Shown piece after piece: positions 1-7,959 of a stretch of 32,607 nt of DNA. Each line of letters starts with the position of its first letter. The first letter of the stretch is position 1. The DNA is from Peribacter sp964404805 (GTDB lineage: Bacteria > Patescibacteriota > Gracilibacteria > Peribacterales > Peribacteraceae): NCBI GenBank assembly GCA_964404805.1, contig CAYOLJ010000004.1, positions 1 to 32,607 on the forward strand. Direction: 5' to 3'. The position numbers and the translations under genes are program-made. The notes beneath the pieces were generated by a model, which had not been told where the DNA came from, did no database searches, and worked only from the letters and a program-made list of their open reading frames with translations.

Positions 1-717
1 TTTGGATTGATGCATCGTTGGGCAGATAGTGTGACGGTCATTAGTCGTACGCTCTTGACGCGAGCTCAGGGCTTCGGGCGCACGGATGCCATCCTCATCC
101 CCAATGGTATTGATGTGCCTGCAATCGAACATGCGTGTGCTGAGATGAAAAAAATTCCGGGGCGTATCCTCTTTGTGGGCAGACTAGAGCCCATGAAGGG
201 AATAGATGTGTTGCTGCGTGCACTTGCGCGGTTGCTCGAGATGCGCAAGGTCTCCAACGGAGGCCCAGATATCCATTTGCGTATTGTGGGACGTGGCTCT
301 GAAGAAAAGGCACTCAAGCAGTTGGCATCCGATCTGAAGCTTACCGAGCACGTGACATTCGTCGGGTTCTTGCCGATTCCCCGTGTCTTCGATGAATTCG
401 CACAGGCGCAGATTTTCTGCGGCCTCTCACGTAGCGAAGCGTTGGGCAATGTATTTCTCGAAGCACAGGCTGCAGGCTGTGGAGTTGTTGCGACACGTAC
501 AGGTGGGATCCCTGATATTGTTGAAGATGGTCGGACCGGTCTTCTTGTGCCTTCCGATGATGCAGAAGCGGCAACGCAGGCATTGCAGAAGCTTCTTGCC
601 GATCCGCGACAGTGGCAGGAATTGGCGCAGGCGGGGATGGTCAATACCCGATCCTATGATTGGCAGGGGATAGTAGAAAGGTACGCGGAGGTGTATCGAG
701 GAGTTGAAAAAAATTAA
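1..717 (+). CDS. GT4 family glycosyltransferase, C-terminal part (5' end outside window)
   Basis: This is a retaining glycosyltransferase of the GT4 (GT-B fold) family, which moves a sugar from a nucleotide-sugar donor to a glycan acceptor at the inner membrane face. The frame is open to base 1, so the N-terminal acceptor domain is missing and about 238 residues are visible. The visible part opens the C-terminal Rossmann domain with RILFVGRLEPMKGID and continues with LRIVGRGSEE. It ends with the EX7E donor-binding motif (E146 and E154, counted from base 1) and the GGIPDIVEDGRTGLLV loop. The exact sugar cannot be read from sequence. It starts a long run of surface-sugar genes. TAA ends the gene in an A-rich stretch, with no clear terminator after it. 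Confidence 0.93.
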   Translation, partial: FGLMHRWADSVTVISRTLLTRAQGFGRTDAILIPNGIDVPAIEHACAEMKKIPGRILFVGRLEPMKGIDVLLRALARLLEMRKVSNGGPDIHLRIVGRGSEEKALKQLASDLKLTEHVTFVGFLPIPRVFDEFAQAQIFCGLSRSEALGNVFLEAQAAGCGVVATRTGGIPDIVEDGRTGLLVPSDDAEAATQALQKLLADPRQWQELAQAGMVNTRSYDWQGIVERYAEVYRGVEKN

Positions 718-738
718 AAATATGATATTATAACTTAT

Positions 739-1499
739 ATGGAGCAAGGCCCCATCAATCCTTTCTACAAAGCATTTAGCGAGAAAACGTATCAGGACAA
801 AATCAATTCTCCTTCAAAGAGTGATATCTATTATCACCGATTCCATCATCCCCTCATTGAAGAGGCGAAGAAACATGCGGACACGGGCATGAAATGATTT
901 TCATTATTGGCGATCCTCAAGTCCGCTTGTTCGGTTTGGATCTCTCTGCCGAGACACTTCGTTCCTCTACGAGAAAACGTCTGGGTCAGGTAAATCTCAT
1001 TGCTGCAGATGTTGAACATTCTCCTATCGCAGATAACTCGATGGATGCTGGCATGGCCGTGAATGCCGTTGTTTACAAGCCTGATCAGATGCTGTCTACC
1101 CTGTATCGCGCACTTAAGCCGGGAAGAAAATGCGCTGTGAACTTCCGCGTGTTCTCTCATCCCCTGAACATGCCTTTCTATCAGTATTATCTTGATCGTA
1201 ACTGTTCAATTTCTGATCAGGTTCTTCGTGTCGGAGATGAACAGTTTACATTGAAGGTTCTGGATTATAGGCAATGCACCGAAGAGATTTATCGAAACCT
1301 GGATCGACAGGTGTACTTCCAGACCACAGAGGATGTTGAGCGGTTTGTGAGGGCGATCGGGTTCAATATTGCCGGGCATCAGTATTTTCACTTTGCTTCT
1401 CCGGTGAATCCGGAGAATGAAGTGGATGTATTTACGCTTGAGAAACCATGGAAGCCGAGGAGCGAGTGGACATCCAGCCCACAAGTGCACGCAGAGTGA
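739..1499 (+). pseudogene. SAM-dependent methyltransferase, split and missing motif I
   Basis: Two reading frames together resemble a class I SAM methyltransferase. The first (739-897) encodes 52 residues starting MEQGPINPFYKAF and ending at TGA. The second (894-1499, 201 residues) overlaps it by ATGA and continues with the acidic strand LFGLDLS, the motif II-like ADVEHSPIADNSMD and a LKPG turn. The Gly-rich SAM-binding loop (usually DxGxGxG) should lie between these parts and is absent. Only about ten residues (IFIIGDPQVR) join the halves. The simplest reading is a deletion of some tens of bases, not a multiple of three, leaving a dead gene. Two coupled functional peptides are possible but less likely. 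The 3' end overlaps the convergent GT2 gene by 68 bases. Confidence 0.7.
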
Positions 1500-2415
1500 G
1501 TAGTGGATGTCGTAGTACAAACTTCTTTAGTCCGCCGCTACCGTGACCGCTGAGGTTCCTGCCCTGTTTTCGGCGTGAGACGTACTGGCCGATCATGCCG
1601 CTTAACGCATGCACGATGGCTGTATTTCCGGTTTTTCGTTCTTCGGGCGGCAATCCCGCTACTACGGTTTGGAGTGTTTGAAAGCGCTCAAAGATTCCCC
1701 GCCCCATTCCTTCGTTCATGGCGCTCATGCCTGCAGGATGCACGCGGAATTTCCCCAGACTCTGCGGCACGTACACAAAATCAGAATGCAGCAGACAGCG
1801 GGCCCAGTATTCGCTATCCAGAAATTGCACCATCGCAGTATTGAAAGGGCCAACCTTCTTCATCAGCGATCGTCGTAGTACCACAAAGCTCGGTTCCCCG
1901 ATAACGTTGGGCTTGAGCCCCCGCTCCAGCCACCAGTGCAGGAAACTCAGATGCTCGTGCAGGCCGGGCTGGACGCTCTTCTGCACGAATTCATGGAGCT
2001 CGTCGTAGAAGGGTGCCGTAGGGACGCTCCCTTCCTTCAGATATGTGTGGTTCGCCGTGGCAAATCCTGCGGAAGGGTTTGCGTCGAGCGCGGCGATCAT
2101 TATTTCTAAGTACGCTGGTTCCCACAGATCGTCATGGAAGAGGAAGGCCACAAATTCCGAATCGCCCTGCGGCCAGCATGCATTCCAGTTTCCGCCGATG
2201 CCGAGGTTTTTTTGATTCCGGCCAAAGGCGATGCGAGGATCCGAAAGGTAATCCTGCACGTGCGATTCCACGTTCTCTCGTACGGAGGCATCATCATTAA
2301 TGAGTAGAGCCCAATCGGTGTACGACTGAGCGAGCACCGATTCGAGGGCAGGTCGAATGTGAGCGTTCTGCGCTTCGTAGGCTGGCATGTACACCGTAAC
2401 TCTCGACTGTTTCAT
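1432..2415 (-). CDS. GT2 family glycosyltransferase
   Basis: This 327-residue protein has the GT2 (GT-A fold) pattern of inverting glycosyltransferases. The opening strand is VTVYMPAYEA (residues 6-15), followed by ALESVLAQSYTDW and the nucleotide-binding NDDAS at 40-44. The metal-binding DxD position is filled by HDDLWEP at 94-100. The C-terminus is basic and amphipathic (KKFVLRHPLLTLRAL), which may place it against the membrane. The sugar is unknown. It is the only gene on this strand in the first 8 kb and runs towards the split methyltransferase, with which its 3' end overlaps. The start is the first ATG in frame; GAGAG a few bases upstream is a weak ribosome-binding candidate. Confidence 0.92.
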   Translation of the reverse strand: MKQSRVTVYMPAYEAQNAHIRPALESVLAQSYTDWALLINDDASVRENVESHVQDYLSDPRIAFGRNQKNLGIGGNWNACWPQGDSEFVAFLFHDDLWEPAYLEIMIAALDANPSAGFATANHTYLKEGSVPTAPFYDELHEFVQKSVQPGLHEHLSFLHWWLERGLKPNVIGEPSFVVLRRSLMKKVGPFNTAMVQFLDSEYWARCLLHSDFVYVPQSLGKFRVHPAGMSAMNEGMGRGIFERFQTLQTVVAGLPPEERKTGNTAIVHALSGMIGQYVSRRKQGRNLSGHGSGGLKKFVLRHPLLTLRALVGWMSTRSSASMVSQA

Positions 2416-2441
2416 AGCTCTCAGACTAGCGCAGATTTCGC

Positions 2442-2470
2442 TTTCGCAGAAGTATTCTGGCGCATAGAAT
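2442..2470 (+). promoter_or_regulatory. Candidate sigma70-type promoter upstream of the dehydratase gene
   Basis: TAGAAT at 2465-2470 is a good -10 match. TTTCGC at 2442-2447 is a poor -35, with 17 bases between them. Transcription would begin around 2477, almost on the upstream copy of the ATGAAACGCGT start sequence at 2479, so that copy would be near-leaderless. This is a prediction from sequence only. Confidence 0.4.
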
Positions 2471-2478
2471 GGCTTGGT

Positions 2479-2569
2479 ATGAAACGCGTCCTTCTTACCC
2501 TTCGACTTCGCTCAGGGTGAGCATCGTTTCATCCCTCTTGGTTTTCTTTCACTTCTCTATGAAACGCGT
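2479..2569 (+). repeat. Duplicated gene start enclosing a CTTCGACTTCGCTCAGGG-type element
   Basis: ATGAAACGCGT occurs at 2479-2489 and again at 2559-2569. In its own frame each copy encodes MKRVLLT, although codons 4-7 differ at synonymous third positions. Only the second copy continues into the dehydratase; the first reaches TGA after 13 codons. Between them lies CCCTTCGACTTCGCTCAGGG (2497-2516), a hairpin-capable sequence of a kind I recall as a dispersed intergenic repeat in various bacteria. CGTTTCAT at 2525-2532 is an exact inverse of ATGAAACG. The arrangement looks like an old insertion or duplication at the gene start. Confidence 0.55.
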
Positions 2570-3635
2570 ACTACTCACTGGCATCGACGGCTTTATTGGC
2601 CACCATTTCGCAGAAGGGATCCTCAAAAATACTGACTGGAAGTTAGTGGGATTGAGCAAGATCGACTCGGCCTCCACGCTCCATCGTCTCACCGATATCG
2701 ATCTGTGGAGCAAGCGGTTCGCTGGTCGGGTGGAATTCGTCTACCACGACCTGCGTTCCCCGCTGAATCCTTACGTCGCCAACCGCATCGGGCCGGTGAA
2801 TTACATCTTCCACCTTGCCGCATCGACGCACGTGGATCGTTCCATCGAGTACCCGATGGAGTTTGTGCAAGATAACGTGGTGGGCACGTGCAATCTCTTG
2901 GATTACGCACGTACCTTAGATGGCTTGGAACTTCTTTCATATTTTTCCACCGACGAGGTCTTCGGTCCGGCACCGGAAGGGGTTTCTTTCAAAGAGTGGG
3001 ATCGTTACAAGGCGAGCAATCCCTATGCGGCTACCAAAGCCGGAGGCGAAGAGCTGGCGTACAGCTATTTCAATACGTACGGGCTCCCGCTCGTCATCAC
3101 CCACACGATGAATGTCTTCGGTGAGCGACAACATCCTGAAAAATTCATCCCAAAGGTCATCAATGCCGTGCTGCATGGCGAGCGTCTGTTCGTCCATTCT
3201 GATCCCAGTCGCACGAAGGCAGGCATTCGCTCCTACGTGCATGCGCGCAACGTGGCGGCAGCAATGCTCTTTCTCATTGAACAGTACGAGAAGGGGACCC
3301 CTGTGCTCGGTGATAAGTTCAACATCGTCGGCGAGAAGGAGGTCGATAACCTTGCTCTTGCTGAGTTCATTGCCAAAGTCGTCGGCAAGGAGCTCAAGTA
3401 TGAACTCGTGGACTTCCATTCCAGTCGTCCCGGGCATGACCTGCGCTATGCGCTCGATGGAACCAAGCTCAAAGAGATGGGCTTCACCTATCCCAAAACT
3501 TTCGAGCAGAGCTTAGAAAAAACCGTGGAGTGGTATGTGCAGCATCCTGAATGGCTCCTTGCCGATTTCTCTAAGGCGCAATTTGCCAAGGAGCAGCAGG
3601 CGTTTGATGCGAATGCGGCCTCCCAGAAGAAGTAG
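2559..3635 (+). CDS. NAD-dependent sugar epimerase/dehydratase, dTDP-glucose 4,6-dehydratase-like
   Basis: This is an extended short-chain dehydrogenase acting on a nucleotide sugar in the cytoplasm. With the start at 2559 it has 358 residues, normal for the family. The NAD-binding TGIDGFIG is at 7-14. The active-site STDEVFG is at 130-136; its T-D-E trio is typical of RmlB-type 4,6-dehydratases. YAATK at 156-160 carries the catalytic Tyr and Lys. The stretch NVFGERQHPEKFIPKVI also resembles RmlB. An ATG at 2469 is in frame, but the extra 30 residues are not family-like and precede the Rossmann strand. The exact substrate is uncertain, as GDP- and CDP-sugar enzymes share these motifs. It could supply 4-keto sugars to the aminotransferase at 15572, but the two genes are far apart. 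Confidence 0.9.
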   Translation: MKRVLLTGIDGFIGHHFAEGILKNTDWKLVGLSKIDSASTLHRLTDIDLWSKRFAGRVEFVYHDLRSPLNPYVANRIGPVNYIFHLAASTHVDRSIEYPMEFVQDNVVGTCNLLDYARTLDGLELLSYFSTDEVFGPAPEGVSFKEWDRYKASNPYAATKAGGEELAYSYFNTYGLPLVITHTMNVFGERQHPEKFIPKVINAVLHGERLFVHSDPSRTKAGIRSYVHARNVAAAMLFLIEQYEKGTPVLGDKFNIVGEKEVDNLALAEFIAKVVGKELKYELVDFHSSRPGHDLRYALDGTKLKEMGFTYPKTFEQSLEKTVEWYVQHPEWLLADFSKAQFAKEQQAFDANAASQKK

Positions 3636-3673
3636 TGCGGCAGATGACTCGAACCTTCCCAATCCCAGTAATG

Positions 3674-3698
3674 TCGCATAACGTTTGCGCTTATGCGA
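3674..3698 (+). promoter_or_regulatory. Perfect 8-bp inverted repeat near a promoter (operator or hairpin)
   Basis: TCGCATAA (3674-3681) and TTATGCGA (3691-3698) are exact inverse copies separated by nine bases. The element sits just upstream of the TATAAT at 3712, where a -35 element would lie, so a repressor site is plausible. It also follows the stop of the preceding gene by 39 bases, so it could instead be an RNA hairpin at that gene's end, although no T-run follows. Confidence 0.45.
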
Positions 3699-3711
3699 AG
3701 TAATACAATGG

Positions 3712-3717
3712 TATAAT
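3712..3717 (+). promoter_or_regulatory. Consensus -10 box (TATAAT) of the 3759 gene
   Basis: A perfect TATAAT lies 41 bases before the ATG at 3759. No good -35 is found at 16-18 bases; TTATGC (3691) is at 15 and TTGCGC (3685) at 21. The upstream inverted repeat overlaps this zone, so an activator- or repressor-controlled promoter is possible. Confidence 0.5.
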
Positions 3718-3758
3718 TTGGCGTGATAGTGTCTCGTCATCTAACTCCTATATTTACT

Positions 3759-4127
3759 ATGAACAATACTCACGGAGAACCAGATACAATACCTCTTTCA
3801 GAAATGGAGCAGGCCATTGCCGATCGTGTTAATGGTATTACGTATCATGGCCGTCCACTGCCAATTGCAACTACGCGTGGAGGCCTGATTTTTTTATTGC
3901 GATACGATATTGAGGGTTTTGAGCCAAAGAGACCAAAAGAGCGTCAGCAAATAAATATTACGGGTTTGTTGGATTTTCTTGCGAAAAGAATGGGTCTTGG
4001 TGAGGATGTAATAAGATTAGAGCTGGTAAAATTAGTGCCTGATCTTATGCAAGATGCGGAGTTGACACCGACGGAAACCAGAAAAAAGTTATGGCACCTA
4101 ACGTTCCAGACTATGCGAAGCAAATAA
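3759..4127 (+). CDS. Hypothetical protein, 122 aa
   Basis: I do not recognise this protein. It is a soluble, charged product starting MNNTHGEPDT, with no signal peptide or membrane segment. The C-terminal half looks helical (LLDFLAKRMGLGEDVIRLELVKLV). An upstream in-frame start at 3723 would add 12 residues, but it lies within about ten bases of the TATAAT, so the ATG at 3759 is preferred. The gene is richer in A and T than its neighbours and sits beside the broken SET-domain gene, so both probably belong to one acquired patch. No Shine-Dalgarno sequence is visible. Confidence 0.65.
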   Translation: MNNTHGEPDTIPLSEMEQAIADRVNGITYHGRPLPIATTRGGLIFLLRYDIEGFEPKRPKERQQINITGLLDFLAKRMGLGEDVIRLELVKLVPDLMQDAELTPTETRKKLWHLTFQTMRSK

Positions 4128-4138
4128 ATTCCGAAGAG

Positions 4139-4657
4139 TTGGTAGGCTAGTGTAACTTAATAAAAAACATTATATTTACTAATGCTATGTATGTTTCAGA
4201 CAAAATAGAAGTGCGAGATACAAAAAAAGAAAATATGTATTTGTGATAGATTCATTTGTAGAAGATGAAGTTATATTAGAATTTGAAAACTTTTTTTTAG
4301 AACATCCTAGAAAAGACACTTTATGTGTTGATACAAATAAACATCAGTATTCTACAGATCCTGATGCAGCTGAAATTTTTTGAATCATTCTTGTAATCCA
4401 AATGGATATATAAATTTTAAAGATTTAACTTATCGAGCACTTCATCCAATCAAAAAAGGAGAAGAACTCGCTTTCAACTATTTGACAACAGAATGGGATT
4501 TGTCAAATAAATTTATTTGTGAATGTGGTGCGGAAAAATGCAGTAATGAAATTAAGGGTTTCAAGTATTTGATACTAGAACAACAGAGAGAACTAGAACC
4601 CTTACTTTCTCCTTTTTTGAAAAAGAAACTAAAAGAAACAGAGAGCCAGCCTACCAA
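4139..4657. repeat. 10-bp inverted repeat flanking the SET-domain gene
   Basis: TTGGTAGGCT (4139-4148) and its exact inverse AGCCTACCAA (4648-4657) bracket the AT-rich SET-domain gene. They lie just upstream of its start and over its last codons. No transposase is encoded between them. A 10-bp match in 500 bp could be chance, but its position at the edges of the composition change is suggestive of an insertion unit. Confidence 0.35.
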
Positions 4658-4661
4658 TTGA
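4187..4661 (+). pseudogene. SET-domain protein (lysine methyltransferase-like) with two -1 frameshifts
   Basis: Three consecutive frames together encode a small SET-domain protein, the fold of protein-lysine methyltransferases. The first frame starts at 4187 (DKIEVRDTKK). The second gives FVEDEVILEFE through STDPDAAEIF and stops at 4381-4383. The third (to 4661) carries the hallmark NHSCNPNG, then KKGEELAFNY and a post-SET zinc cluster of CECGAEKC form. The breaks fall at an A7 run (4222-4228) and a T6 run (4376-4381), and each would be repaired by one added base. This may be decay, homopolymer sequencing error, or -1 frameshifting. The SET identification rests on NHSC, the GEEL/NY pair and the Cys cluster. 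The gene is strikingly AT-rich, suggesting transfer. Its substrate is unknown. Confidence 0.75.
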
Positions 4662-4735
4662 AGATAGCTAGGGCCTTAGCGAAGAAAAGGCGATTCTTCG
4701 GTCTGTATGAGATAGTTACGCTACGATAGCTCTCA

Positions 4736-5815
4736 ATGAAGATCGTGCTTGCCACAGGCATCTATCCCCCCGAGATCGGCGGGCCAGCCACGTATGTGCG
4801 TGCTCTGGCACAGCAGCTGCACCATGCAGGGCATACCGTTGCAGTAGTCGCGTACGGATCGGAGGAACGTGGAGCCGATGCCAGCCCATGGCCCGTATTC
4901 CGGGTTGCGCGTGCCGGAGGGCCGTTCATTCGGTGGTGGAGGTATGCAAAGGCTCTGCGGAAGATCGCAGCCGATGCTGATGTTATTGAGGCGTTTTCTT
5001 CCGTGAGTGCTGGTGTTCCCCTCATGCTTGCCAGGCTCAAGAAGCCCAAGAAGGTTCTGCGGCTCGGTGGCGATTTCTTTTGGGAGCGATACACCGATCG
5101 TGGTGGAGCGAAGAACCTCAAGGAGTGGTATACAGAGAAGCCTCGTTCGAAATTTGTTGCACAGAAGATTCTTTCGTCGTTCGACCACGTTGTCTTCTCG
5201 ACGGAATTTCAGAAATCCCTTTATCGTGCGCAGTTTCAGCTCCCCATGCATTCCGTGGTTGAGAATGCTCTGCCGGCCGGCACACCAGTTCTGCATTCGG
5301 TGCACGTGCCATTTAAGCTGCTCTTTATGGGGCGATTCGTGGCGTTTAAGAATCTCCCTATTCTGCTGTGCGCACTGACATTCCTTCCTCAGTGCACGCT
5401 CACGCTCGTGGGGGGCGGTCCTGTGAGTCGCTCTCTGCGTACGCTCGTACAAGAGCTTCAGCTCGCAGATCGTGTGGAATTCAGCCCTTCGCAGGGCGGT
5501 GCTGCCAAGGCGAGAGTCTTTACCGAGATGGATCTACTGGTGTTGCCCTCAATGACGGAGTTGAGCCCGAATGTCGCGCTTGAGGCTCGTGCAGCAGGTT
5601 TGCCTGTACTCCTCACACGCTCAACGGGGTTCGGCGATATGCTCACCCGTGGTATGGTGCTCCGCGATCTGAAAACCCCCGAGCAACTCGCACAGGCCAT
5701 TGCCGACGTGCGGTCCCGCTACGGTGAAATTGCCCAGGCTGCCGCCTTACCACCTCCGATGCGGGGATGGGATGCAGTCGCCCGGGAACATCTTCAACTC
5801 TTCTCAAGTCTATGA
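4736..5815 (+). CDS. GT4 family glycosyltransferase
   Basis: This complete 359-residue GT-B enzyme has the acceptor-domain opening MKIVLATGIYPPEIGGPATY, where the Gly-Gly-Pro loop at 15-17 is typical of GT4. The linker to the donor domain is KLLFMGRFVAFKN (194-206). The EX7E pair is E275 and E283 (TELSPNVALEARAAG). It transfers a sugar from a nucleotide donor to a growing lipid-linked glycan; the specificity is unknown. Its stop overlaps the next start by ATGA (5812-5815), and the next gene does the same, so three GT4 enzymes form one translationally coupled unit. No Shine-Dalgarno sequence precedes the ATG. GC content returns to the level of the main cluster here. Confidence 0.95.
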   Translation: MKIVLATGIYPPEIGGPATYVRALAQQLHHAGHTVAVVAYGSEERGADASPWPVFRVARAGGPFIRWWRYAKALRKIAADADVIEAFSSVSAGVPLMLARLKKPKKVLRLGGDFFWERYTDRGGAKNLKEWYTEKPRSKFVAQKILSSFDHVVFSTEFQKSLYRAQFQLPMHSVVENALPAGTPVLHSVHVPFKLLFMGRFVAFKNLPILLCALTFLPQCTLTLVGGGPVSRSLRTLVQELQLADRVEFSPSQGGAAKARVFTEMDLLVLPSMTELSPNVALEARAAGLPVLLTRSTGFGDMLTRGMVLRDLKTPEQLAQAIADVRSRYGEIAQAAALPPPMRGWDAVAREHLQLFSSL

Positions 5816-6951
5816 AACTTCTTATGATCTCTGGGGATCGGTCGATTCTGCGCGGAAAGCGCAGCGCCTTCTGGTACACGCTACAGGAGTTGCGCAAGCA
5901 CTGGGATCGCATCGACATCATCTGCCCGTATACCCGGTGTGATGCAGCACGCACAGAGTGTCACACGTCGGTTCCCGAAAGAGATGTGGGAGGCGAAGTT
6001 CATTTTCATCCCTCGCCACATGGGCTTTGGTATCAGCCGTTCTGGATTCTGAAACGCGGAAAGGCTCTTGTGGCGGAGCACCATCACGACGTGATGACGG
6101 TTCATGACTATCCGCCCTTCTACAACGGGCTGGGGGCGCGTTGGCTTGCAAGAGCCACCAAGCTGCCGTTTGCCATTGAGATCCATCACATTGTGGGGTA
6201 TCCGCATGCTGCATCGTTCATCGAATGGATCGGAAAACTCCTCTCGCGACTAGCCCTTCCTCGTCATGCGAAACGTGCCTCGGCAGTTCGCGTTGTCAAT
6301 GAGGCGACAAAGGAATCTTTGGTTGCATGGGGCGTGCAGCCCGAAAAAATATTTACTGTTGCTTCCTTCTACCTCAATCGTGAGCTCCTCACGAAAGATG
6401 TGCGTCCGCCAGCCTCATATGATGTTTCATTCTGCGGTCGTCTTGTGCCCAATAAGCAGTTGTATGAGCTGATTACGGCTGTTGCCGATATTCCTGAGGT
6501 GCGTCTGCTCATTATCGGTGATGGCCCCGAACGTAAACGTTGCGAAGCACTGACAAAGAAATGTGGCATGGGTGAGCGGGCGAAGTTCCTCGGATGGCTG
6601 CCAACTATGGAGGATGTGGTGGGAGCAGTGCTCACCGCACGGATCTTCGTCATGAATTCTCTGAGCGAGGGCGGTCCGCGCAGTGCACTCGAGGCGATGG
6701 GTATGGGCATGCCCGTGATCGTGACGCCCGTGGGGATCATGCCTGAAGTGATCGAAGATGGTGTGAACGGTATTATGACGGATGGAACGAAGGGCGATCT
6801 GCGTCGCAAGATCATGCGGCTGATTGAGGATGATGCGCAGCGTGAGCGATTGGGGGATGAGGCGCGAAAAATTCTCGACCGCTTCGATCGTCCGCAGCTC
6901 ATTTCGCAGTACGCGGATTTCCTCAAATCCATTGCATCCTCACAAGCATGA
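5812..6951 (+). CDS. GT4 family glycosyltransferase
   Basis: This is the second of three coupled GT4 enzymes, with 379 residues from the ATG that overlaps the upstream TGA. Starting here puts MKLLMISGD as the first Rossmann strand; the longer in-frame start at 5767 would lie inside the upstream gene. The donor domain shows VSFCGRLVPNKQ (205-216), LLIIGDGPERKRC and the EX7E pair E286/E294 in LSEGGPRSALEAMGMG. GIMPEVIEDGVNG follows as the usual donor-ribose loop. The His-rich stretch EHHHDVMTVHDYPPF near residue 90 lies in the acceptor domain. The sugar is unknown. Expression probably depends on ribosomes arriving from the upstream gene. Confidence 0.95.
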   Translation: MKLLMISGDRSILRGKRSAFWYTLQELRKHWDRIDIICPYTRCDAARTECHTSVPERDVGGEVHFHPSPHGLWYQPFWILKRGKALVAEHHHDVMTVHDYPPFYNGLGARWLARATKLPFAIEIHHIVGYPHAASFIEWIGKLLSRLALPRHAKRASAVRVVNEATKESLVAWGVQPEKIFTVASFYLNRELLTKDVRPPASYDVSFCGRLVPNKQLYELITAVADIPEVRLLIIGDGPERKRCEALTKKCGMGERAKFLGWLPTMEDVVGAVLTARIFVMNSLSEGGPRSALEAMGMGMPVIVTPVGIMPEVIEDGVNGIMTDGTKGDLRRKIMRLIEDDAQRERLGDEARKILDRFDRPQLISQYADFLKSIASSQA

Positions 6952-7958
6952 AGCTACTCATCGTCACCCAGAAGGCCGACTCCTCCGATCCTATTTTGGG
7001 ATTTTTTCACCAGTGGATCACGGCGTTTGCGTCCCGCATCGAACATCTCACAGTCATCGCGCAATATGCCGGAAAGGTGTCTCTGCCGGCGAATGCGACG
7101 GTCAAATCCCTCGGCAAGGAGCATGGTGCTCCAATCTGGCGGCAGATTCTGCGTTTCTGGTGGATTGCGTGGCGTGAACGATCCCAGTATGACCGCGTAC
7201 TCGTGCACATGACGCCCGTGTGGGTAATCTTGGGCTGGCCGATGTGGTTTCTTCTGCGTAAACGAGTTTTTCTCTGGTACGAAATTCGTCGCGGGAGCTG
7301 GCGGTTGAACTTGGCCCTCCTGTTCGTACGCAAAGTATTTTCTGCGACGTTGCAGGGGCTGCCGAAACCACATCGCAAGCAGATGGTCACGGGTCACGGC
7401 ATCGATGTAGACACCTTCTCCCCTGATCCGGCGTGCCACGAAACCGGTCTCATCGTCGCGGTCGGCCGCATCACGCGATCCAAGCGTTACGACGTTCTTC
7501 TGCGTGCGTTTGCCACGCTGCCGCAGCACTGTCGCCTGCAGATTGCCGGTGGCATGGTCACACGAGCGGATGAAGAAGAATGGGATGCGCTCCAATCACT
7601 CATGCAAAAGCTCGACGTCGCTGGACGCGTAGCCGTGCAGTGGGTAGAGCCGGCACAAATGCCCGATCTCCTGTGCCGTGCGGAGTTGATGCTCCATGCG
7701 TGTGTGGGGGGGCTTGATAAGGCCGTTCTTGAAGCGATGGCCTGCGGATGTCCGGTCGTTTCATCGAGCGCGGCTGCTCAAGATGTGCTCCCCGAATCGT
7801 GTCGTGCGACTGATGACACTATGTCTCAAGTTGCCCAGAAGATTCTGGCATTATCGCAGCCGGAGAGATCTACATTGGGCGAGGAATTGCGCAGGAGGAT
7901 CGTTGAGCAACACAGGCTGCCGAAGTTGATTGAGCGGCTGGTGAAGGAGATGAGTTGA
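6948..7958 (+). CDS. GT4 family glycosyltransferase, variant EX7E motif
   Basis: This is the last of the three coupled GT4 genes, with 336 residues; its ATG overlaps the preceding TGA. The opening strand is MKLLIVTQKAD, and a hydrophobic stretch (VWVILGWPMWFLLRKRVFLW, about 87-106) may dip into the membrane. The donor domain begins GLIVAVGRITRSKRYDVLL. The usual first Glu of EX7E is replaced: the sequence is GGLDKAVLEAMACG, with Gly at that position and an Asp-Lys pair. I recall this DKAVLEAMA variant from other GT4 proteins, so activity is still likely. After the stop comes the inverted heptamer-repeat region shared with the convergent genes. Confidence 0.93.
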   Translation: MKLLIVTQKADSSDPILGFFHQWITAFASRIEHLTVIAQYAGKVSLPANATVKSLGKEHGAPIWRQILRFWWIAWRERSQYDRVLVHMTPVWVILGWPMWFLLRKRVFLWYEIRRGSWRLNLALLFVRKVFSATLQGLPKPHRKQMVTGHGIDVDTFSPDPACHETGLIVAVGRITRSKRYDVLLRAFATLPQHCRLQIAGGMVTRADEEEWDALQSLMQKLDVAGRVAVQWVEPAQMPDLLCRAELMLHACVGGLDKAVLEAMACGCPVVSSSAAAQDVLPESCRATDDTMSQVAQKILALSQPERSTLGEELRRRIVEQHRLPKLIERLVKEMS

Positions 7959-7959
7959 G

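Noticed and set aside
2469..2558. N-terminal extension of the dehydratase from the ATG at 2469
   Set aside because: The extra 30 residues come from the repeat element and precede the Rossmann strand, which starts naturally at 2559.
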